From Paracoccaceae bacterium (GTDB taxonomy: Bacteria > Pseudomonadota > Alphaproteobacteria > Rhodobacterales > Rhodobacteraceae), in assembly GCA_007134805.1 (NCBI GenBank), contig SLKB01000353.1, forward strand, positions 1 through 11,957: a DNA stretch of 11,957 nt, given 5' to 3'. The position numbers and the translations under genes are program-made. Shown here in pieces: positions 7,124 to 11,957 of the stretch (position 1 is its first letter; every line of letters begins with the position of its first letter). The notes under the pieces are model-generated. The model saw nothing but the letters and a program-made list of their open reading frames with translations. It was not told the DNA's origin and ran no database searches.

Positions 7124-8374
7124 TCAATGCAGATTGGGCTGCGCGCCCACGCCTTTTTCGTCGATCATGGCGCCGCGCCGGAACCGGTCGAATCGGTAGG
7201 CGACCGCCGTCGCGTGCGGTGCATCGGTGGCGAGCAGATGCGCGAAGCACCAGCCAGAGGCCGGGGTCGCCTTGAAGCCGCCATAGCACCAGCCGCCGTT
7301 GAAATAGAGTCCGTCGATATCGGTGCGGTCGATGATGGGCGAGCCGTCCATGCTCATGTCCATCACACCCCCCCACATCCGCAACAGGCGCGCGCGGCCA
7401 AGGCCCGGAAACAGCGCCATTCCGCCCTCAACCACATCCTCGATCACGGGCAGATTGCCGCGCTGGGCATAGGAATTGTAGCCGTCGATATCGCCGCCGA
7501 AGACAAGCCCCCCCTTGTCGGACTGGCTACAGTAGAAATGGCCCGCGCCAAAGGTAATCACACCCGGCAGAACCGGCTTCAACCCTTCGCTGACAAAGGC
7601 CTGCAGGACATGGCTCTCGATCGGAAGTCGCAGGCCCGCCATCGCCATCACGTGGCTGGAATAGCCCGCTACCGCGACACCCACCTTGCCTGCACCGATG
7701 AACCCGCGCGAGGTCTCGACGCCAAGACATCGGCCCTGCGCGATCCGGAACCCCGTGACCTCGCAGTTCTGGAGGATGTCCACACCGCGCCGGTCGGCCC
7801 CGCGCGCATAGCCCCAGGCGACCGCGTCATGGCGAACGGTGCCGCCACGGCGCTGCGCCAGGCCACCCTTGATGGGAAAGCGCGCATTGTCGAAATCGAG
7901 AAACGGGTAGGCGCGCCGCACCTGCGCGGGGCTGAGCAATTCGGCATCCGCACCGTGCAGGATCATCGCATTGCCGCGGCGGATATAGGCATCGCGCTGG
8001 GCGTCGCTGTGGAACAGGTTCAAGATCCCGCGCTGGCTGACCATGGCGTTGTAGTTGAAATCCTGCTCCAGTCCCTCCCACAGCTTCAACGAAAACTCGT
8101 AGAAAGGCTGGTTGCCCTCCAGCAGATAGTTCGAGCGGATGATCGTGGTGTTGCGCCCGACATTGCCGCCGCCGATCCAGCCCTTTTCCAGAACCGCGAT
8201 CCGGCTCTGGCGGAACTCCTTCGCGAGGTAATAGGCTGTAGCGAGTCCGTGTCCGCCGCCGCCTACGATGACGAAGTCGTACTCTGCCTGCGGTTCCGGG
8301 TCGCGCCAGACGGGCTGCCAGCCCTTGTGGCCTGTCAGCGCCTCTTTCAGAACGCGGAAGCCGGAATAACGCAT
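7124..8374 (-). CDS. soxB: Sarcosine oxidase beta subunit family protein (SoxB; equivalent to N-methylglutamate dehydrogenase MgdA)
   Basis: The 416-residue catalytic flavoprotein subunit, which oxidises the N-methyl group of a secondary amino acid at FAD and passes electrons to an FMN shared with the alpha subunit. The FAD dinucleotide fold is at 35-50 (VIVGGGGHGLATAYYL) with the acidic end VLEKG (61-65). RHDAVAWG (181-188) contains His182, matching the histidine that covalently holds FMN in characterised SoxB. GGWCYGGFKATPASGW (360-375) carries the conserved active-site Lys368. Length is normal for the family. The ATG has AGAGGT 6 nt upstream. It follows the regulator gene by 102 bp, where I see no convincing promoter. 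Substrate (sarcosine, N-methylglutamate or another N-methyl amino acid) cannot be read from the sequence; the mgs/gmaS context supports N-methylglutamate. Confidence 0.94.
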   Translation of the reverse strand: MRYSGFRVLKEALTGHKGWQPVWRDPEPQAEYDFVIVGGGGHGLATAYYLAKEFRQSRIAVLEKGWIGGGNVGRNTTIIRSNYLLEGNQPFYEFSLKLWEGLEQDFNYNAMVSQRGILNLFHSDAQRDAYIRRGNAMILHGADAELLSPAQVRRAYPFLDFDNARFPIKGGLAQRRGGTVRHDAVAWGYARGADRRGVDILQNCEVTGFRIAQGRCLGVETSRGFIGAGKVGVAVAGYSSHVMAMAGLRLPIESHVLQAFVSEGLKPVLPGVITFGAGHFYCSQSDKGGLVFGGDIDGYNSYAQRGNLPVIEDVVEGGMALFPGLGRARLLRMWGGVMDMSMDGSPIIDRTDIDGLYFNGGWCYGGFKATPASGWCFAHLLATDAPHATAVAYRFDRFRRGAMIDEKGVGAQPNLH

Positions 8375-8476
8375 GGCATACCTCTTGATCTGCGCGGGAT
8401 CCTACTGCCTGGCCCGGCGCCGGAACAGCCCGTAATCTGACATCCTCTTGCGCGAATGCGACTCCGAGAGCGCGGA

Positions 8477-9250
8477 TCAGAGCAGATCCCCCTCGGCCAG
8501 GAATCGCTGGGTCAGCACGGTTTCCTGAAGGCGCATCAGGCGGCGCGCGGTGCGCATATGCTCGGCCATGATCTCGCGCGCGGCCGTGGCATCACCGTCG
8601 TGTAGGGCGGCGATCAGGCGGGTCTGGAAGCCCACGCCAGAGGCCCAGAGTTCACGATTGAGCTGCGCGTAGAGCCTGCGCGACACTGTGATATCCGAGA
8701 GCATATTGGCCGTGAAGCGAATGAGGAAACCAAGCAGCGGGTTCTGCGACATCTCGGCAAGGCGCGCGTGAAACAACAGCGACGCGATATGCTGGTCACG
8801 CTCTTCCCCGATATCGCGCGCAGGTGCGGCGTAACGGGTCATGATGTCTTCCAGTTCGGCAAGTTGGCCAGCATCGAGCTTGCCTGCGAGCGAGGCCGCC
8901 AGTTCCGGCTCTAGCGCTTCGCGGATCTGGTAGACATCCTCGATCGTCAGATCCTGAAAATAGAAATAATTGCCAAGCAGGGTCGCGGCGCGCTGGTCCG
9001 AGACGCGATGCACGAAAACCCCGCCCCCCGGACCGGTGCGCGATGTCACAAGCCCCTGCGCCTCGAGGAGGCGGATCGCTTCGCGGATCGTGCCCTTAGC
9101 CATGCCAAAGCGCGCGATCAGCGCGCTCTCGGATGGAAGCCGGTCGCCAGGTTGCAGCCCTTTTGCCATGACCCAGGACTTGATCGCCTCGGCCACCTGT
9201 TGCGGGCGCGATAGCCGGTCAGTCGCTGATCGGGTGGTGGCAGGCGGCAA
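8477..9250 (-). CDS. FadR-subfamily GntR transcriptional regulator (winged helix plus FCD domain)
   Basis: A ligand-responsive DNA-binding protein. Numbered from the TTG at 9250, the winged helix spans about 15-82, with GLQPGDRLPSESALIARFGM, AKGTIREAIRLLEAQGLV and the wing TGPGGGVFV typical of GntR. An FCD helical effector domain follows (about 100-235), with LFHARLAEMSQNPLL and a late AEHM histidine resembling its metal and ligand site. The start is uncertain. An ATG at 9328 would add 26 poor-looking residues deep inside the upstream ATPase gene; a GTG at 9196 would leave almost nothing before the first helix. The TTG at 9250 has GAAGGGG 6 nt upstream, gives 257 residues and overlaps the ATPase gene by 32 nt. 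Lying between transporter and soxBDAG genes, it probably controls this operon in response to the substrate. Its ligand is unknown and I found no clear operator. Confidence 0.85.
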   Translation of the reverse strand: MPPATTRSATDRLSRPQQVAEAIKSWVMAKGLQPGDRLPSESALIARFGMAKGTIREAIRLLEAQGLVTSRTGPGGGVFVHRVSDQRAATLLGNYFYFQDLTIEDVYQIREALEPELAASLAGKLDAGQLAELEDIMTRYAAPARDIGEERDQHIASLLFHARLAEMSQNPLLGFLIRFTANMLSDITVSRRLYAQLNRELWASGVGFQTRLIAALHDGDATAAREIMAEHMRTARRLMRLQETVLTQRFLAEGDLL

Positions 9251-10172
9251 ATTGTTCCCCTTCGATCGAGCGCAGCGCGGGGATCTCGCGACGGCAAAGG
9301 TCTGTTGCGCAGGGGCAGCGCCCTGCAAAGGCGCAGCCCGGCGGCGGGTTGAGCGGGTCAGGCAACTCGCCTCCCTGCGCGCCGCCCAAAGGCCGCCCGA
9401 CCACGGGCGCGGAACTGGCCAGCAGATGTGTATAAGGGTGGCGTGGCGTGGTAAAGACCGCTTCGGCCGGGCCGGTTTCGACGACTGATCCGAAATAGAG
9501 CACTGCGATCCGGTCGCTCACAGCCTCAACCACTGCCAGATCATGGCTGATGAACAGATAGGTCAGGTTGAACTCGGCCTTGAGTTCAGCGAGCAGATTC
9601 AGCACCTGCGCTTGAACCGAGACATCGAGTGCCGAGACCGGCTCATCAAGGATCAGAATGCGCGGGCGCGCGGCCAGGGCGCGCGCGATTCCGATGCGCT
9701 GCGCCTGCCCGCCCGAGAATTCATGCGGGTAGCGATCCAGAAATTCGGGGCGCAGGTTGACTGCGTCGAACAACTCTGCGATGCGCGCCGCGAGTGCGCG
9801 ACCCTTCAGCCCGTGCAACCGGCGCAAGGGCACCTCGATGATCTGGCGGATCGTCTTGCGCGGGTTCAGGCTCGAGACTGGATCCTGGAACACATACTGG
9901 ATCAGTCGCCCGAAGGCGGCAGGGTGGGCACGATCAAGCGCGCGCCCCTCGATCTCGATCGTGCCGGCGGTCGGCGGCAGGAGCCCCACGAGCATCCGCG
10001 CCAGCGTCGATTTCCCGCAGCCGGATTCGCCCACGATGCCCAACGTCTCGCCCTGCCGCACCTCGAGCGAGGTCGGGTGCACGGCATGGACCTGCGCACG
10101 GGGCGGGCCGATCAGGCGCTTGCCGATGTCGAAGCTCTTGGCAAGGTCGATGGTTTTGAGGGCAAGCGTCAT
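9219..10172 (-). CDS. Dipeptide/oligopeptide-type ABC transporter ATP-binding protein (DppF/OppF family)
   Basis: A 317-residue cytoplasmic ATPase that powers uptake through a peptide-type (Opp/Dpp/nickel) permease. Motifs: Walker A GESGCGKS (48-55), Q-loop VFQDPVSSLNPR (94-105), ABC signature FSGGQAQR (152-159), Walker B ILILDEP (172-178) and switch histidine His210 in FISHD. The HPYTHLL segment (245-251) and the cysteine-bearing tail GCAFAGRCPCATDLC (279-293, then Cys311) form the oligopeptide-transporter C-terminal region, which in related ATPases can hold an iron-sulfur cluster. The ATG overlaps the stop of the upstream permease-ATPase gene by 4 nt (ATGA), so the two are translated together as the ATPase pair. 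Substrate is not readable from an ATPase; with soxBDAG downstream, an N-methylated amino acid or small peptide is a reasonable guess. Confidence 0.92.
   Translation of the reverse strand: MTLALKTIDLAKSFDIGKRLIGPPRAQVHAVHPTSLEVRQGETLGIVGESGCGKSTLARMLVGLLPPTAGTIEIEGRALDRAHPAAFGRLIQYVFQDPVSSLNPRKTIRQIIEVPLRRLHGLKGRALAARIAELFDAVNLRPEFLDRYPHEFSGGQAQRIGIARALAARPRILILDEPVSALDVSVQAQVLNLLAELKAEFNLTYLFISHDLAVVEAVSDRIAVLYFGSVVETGPAEAVFTTPRHPYTHLLASSAPVVGRPLGGAQGGELPDPLNPPPGCAFAGRCPCATDLCRREIPALRSIEGEQFAACHHPISD
9257..9263 (-). promoter_or_regulatory. Shine-Dalgarno site supporting the TTG start of the FadR-type regulator
   Basis: GAAGGGG on the - strand lies 6 nt before TTG 9250-9248, within the coding end of the upstream ATPase gene. 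It is the best start signal in the interval between the two genes; the alternatives (ATG 9328, GTG 9196) lack a comparable site or fit the family length less well. Confidence 0.45.
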
Positions 10173-11957
10173 GGGGCAACCTCGGGAAAGAGGCAGCGGA
10201 CCTTCCGCGCATTACCCTTGAGCGCGATCTCGCCGCGCGTGCAGGCGTCGCGCGCCTTCTCGCAGCGCGGGGCGAAGGCGCAGCCTTCGGGCAGAGCATC
10301 GACAGCGGGGGGCAGGCCGGGGATGGCGGCCAGAACCCGCCGCCCGCCGCCCAGTTCGGGCACGCAGGCAATCAGTCGCCGCGTATAGGGATGGGCCGGG
10401 GCCGCGAGAACCTCTGCGGTAGCGCCCGTCTCGACGATCCGGCCACCATACATCACAGCCACCCGGTCACAAAGCTGGCCCACCACGCCGAAATCATGCG
10501 TGATGAACAGGATCGCAAGCCCGCGCGAGCGTCGCAATTCATCCAGCAGCGCCAGAATCTGGGCCTGCACGGTCACATCGAGCGCCGTCGTCGGCTCATC
10601 GGCGATGATGATATCGGGATCATTGGCGAGCGCCATCGCAATGCCCACGCGCTGGCGCATGCCACCCGACAGCTCATGCGGGAAGGCCGTCGCGCGTGCC
10701 TTGGGATTCGGGATGCGCACATCCTCCAGAAGCTTGAGCGCGCGCTTGTGCGCCTCGGCGCGGCTGAGGGGGGCATGCACGCGGATCGCCTCGATCAACT
10801 GGTCGCCGATGCGATAGAGCGGGTGCAGCGTCGAAAGCGGGTCCTGGAAGATATAGGCGACGCGCTTGCCGCGTAGGGATCGCAGCAACTCATAAGGGGC
10901 GCCGATCAGGTCGCGCCCCTCAAGCCGGACCGCGCCACCCGTGATCACGCAAGGGGGCGAGGCGACGAGCCCCATCACCGAGAGCGCAGTCACAGATTTG
11001 CCCGACCCACTCTCACCGATTAACCCCAGACATTCGCCAGGGTTGAGCGAGAGCGAGACCTTGTTGACCGCCTTGTAGACCCGTTTGCCGACGTGGAACT
11101 GCGTCTCAAGATCCTCGATCCGCAAGAGCCCCGCGCCGTCGGCGGGCGGAGGCGGGGTGACCCGTTCGACGCGCGTGGCCGCCATGGGACGTGCAAGCGC
11201 GCCCGAGCGCAGGCGCGGGTCGAGCGCGTCGCGGATCCCGTCCCCGAGCAGGTTGACCGACATCACGATCAGCAGGATCATCACCCCCGGCACGATAGAG
11301 GTATGCGGGGCGGTGATCAGCGCTGACCGCGCCTCGCCCAGCATCGAGCCGAGATCCGCCTGCGGTGGCTGGCTCCCAAGCCCGAGGAAGGACAACCCCG
11401 CCGTTTCAAGGATCATCCATCCGATGGTCGTGGACATGGCGATGACCACCACCGGCACGACATTGGGCACCACTTCGGTCAGCAGGATCCGGATATGCCC
11501 GAGCCCTGCCAGCCGCGCGGCGTCAATGAACTCTCGATGTGCGATCCCGACTGTGATCCCGCGAATATTGCGCGCGAAGAACGGGATGTTGACCACAGCA
11601 ACTGCGATCAGCGCATTCAGCAGGCCCGGCCCCAGCACGGCGACGATCGCAAGTGCTAGCAGGATATAGGGAAATGCCATCAGCATATCGACGCCGCGCA
11701 TCGTGACATTGTCCGTGCGCCCGCCGAAATAACCCGCGATCACGCCGATCGCAGCCCCCGCGAGCCCCGCAATCAGCGCCGCCGCAAAGCCAACTGCGAG
11801 CGAGAGCCGCGTGCCCCACATCAACCGCGAGAGCAGATCGCGCCCGAGATGATCTGTGCCGAGCAGATGCCCCTCCGAGAACGGACGCAGGTAGCGGTTG
11901 GCGGTATTGGTCTCGTTCGGGGGCTGCAGCGGCAGAATGGGCGTGAGGATCGCAAGC
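10169..11957 (-). CDS. Peptide-type ABC transporter permease fused to ATP-binding protein (DppC-DppD fusion), N terminus beyond the window
   Basis: The frame stays open to the right edge, so the TTG at 11824 is not the start. Codons upstream of it encode EGHLLGTDHLGRDLLSRL, the hallmark just before the permease core in DppC/OppC. About 595 residues are visible. Numbered from 11824, the permease part (to about 210) has several hydrophobic segments and the ATPase-contacting EAA loop around EFIDAARLAGLGHIRILLTE (98-117), ending at DALDPRLR. A Pro-rich linker (PPPP, 224-227) leads into a full ATPase: Walker A GESGSGKS (270-277), signature LSGGMRQR (385-392), Walker B IIIADEP (405-411), His443, and a cysteine tail (515, 521, 528, 544). 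The join is in one uninterrupted frame. Such fusions occur in this transporter family. A second permease and a binding protein are expected further upstream of this gene, to the right of the window. Confidence 0.93.
   Translation of the reverse strand, partial: LAILTPILPLQPPNETNTANRYLRPFSEGHLLGTDHLGRDLLSRLMWGTRLSLAVGFAAALIAGLAGAAIGVIAGYFGGRTDNVTMRGVDMLMAFPYILLALAIVAVLGPGLLNALIAVAVVNIPFFARNIRGITVGIAHREFIDAARLAGLGHIRILLTEVVPNVVPVVVIAMSTTIGWMILETAGLSFLGLGSQPPQADLGSMLGEARSALITAPHTSIVPGVMILLIVMSVNLLGDGIRDALDPRLRSGALARPMAATRVERVTPPPPADGAGLLRIEDLETQFHVGKRVYKAVNKVSLSLNPGECLGLIGESGSGKSVTALSVMGLVASPPCVITGGAVRLEGRDLIGAPYELLRSLRGKRVAYIFQDPLSTLHPLYRIGDQLIEAIRVHAPLSRAEAHKRALKLLEDVRIPNPKARATAFPHELSGGMRQRVGIAMALANDPDIIIADEPTTALDVTVQAQILALLDELRRSRGLAILFITHDFGVVGQLCDRVAVMYGGRIVETGATAEVLAAPAHPYTRRLIACVPELGGGRRVLAAIPGLPPAVDALPEGCAFAPRCEKARDACTRGEIALKGNARKVRCLFPEVAP

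Noticed and set aside
8414..8423. 10-bp perfect palindrome CCGGCGCCGG between the regulator and soxB
   Set aside because: A short all-G/C palindrome is expected by chance in this base composition, does not resemble a FadR/GntR operator, and has no promoter-like elements in good spacing beside it.
7058..8440. 460-codon open frame on the + strand opposite soxB
   Set aside because: Antisense shadow of the SoxB gene; no ribosome site or known domain, and the translation has the same Arg/Ala/Asp-rich composition as other shadows.
8375..8476. Possible internal promoter upstream of soxB
   Set aside because: The best hexamer pair (TCGCAT and AGATTA, 17-nt spacing on the - strand) matches the -35 consensus at only two of six positions, so I do not call it.

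Overview
The window comes from a GC-rich bacterium. Codon use and protein sequence look alphaproteobacterial, most like Rhodobacterales (Paracoccus/Roseobacter relatives); this is inference, as no rRNA or other taxonomic marker is present. It is almost fully coding, with no gene-free stretch over about 105 bases. I see no tRNA or rRNA gene, insertion sequence, CRISPR array or phage gene.

Left part, + strand (1-3195): the 3' end of a GXGXG-domain glutamate-synthase-like subunit (MgsB/GlxC), a complete FMN-binding glutamate-synthase-domain-2 subunit (MgsC/GlxD), and a type III glutamine synthetase relative (GlnT/GmaS). These are two of the three N-methylglutamate synthase subunits plus gamma-glutamylmethylamide synthetase. 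The missing amidotransferase subunit (MgsA/GlxB) is expected just upstream of the window.

Right part, - strand (11957 down to 3256), transcribed towards the first group: a peptide-type ABC transporter (a permease fused to an ATPase, entering from the right edge, then a second ATPase), a FadR-type GntR regulator, and a complete heterotetrameric sarcosine-oxidase-like set in the order beta, delta, alpha, gamma (soxBDAG, equivalent to mgdABCD of N-methylglutamate dehydrogenase). Stop/start overlaps and short gaps suggest one operon. The two groups converge on a 60-bp gap with a strong hairpin at the soxG stop.

Taken together this reads as a C1/N-methyl-amine module. GmaS and MgsABC would move a methylamino group onto a glutamate-derived skeleton to give N-methylglutamate. 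The Sox/Mgd complex would demethylate N-methylglutamate (or sarcosine) and pass the one-carbon unit to tetrahydrofolate through the GcvT-like part of the alpha subunit. The less usual points are the convergent split of the pathway, the peptide-type importer and FadR regulator in the dehydrogenase operon, and a delta subunit lacking the cysteines that bind zinc in sarcosine oxidase. Known families account for every gene. I found no clearly new system, only an uncommon arrangement with a testable substrate question.
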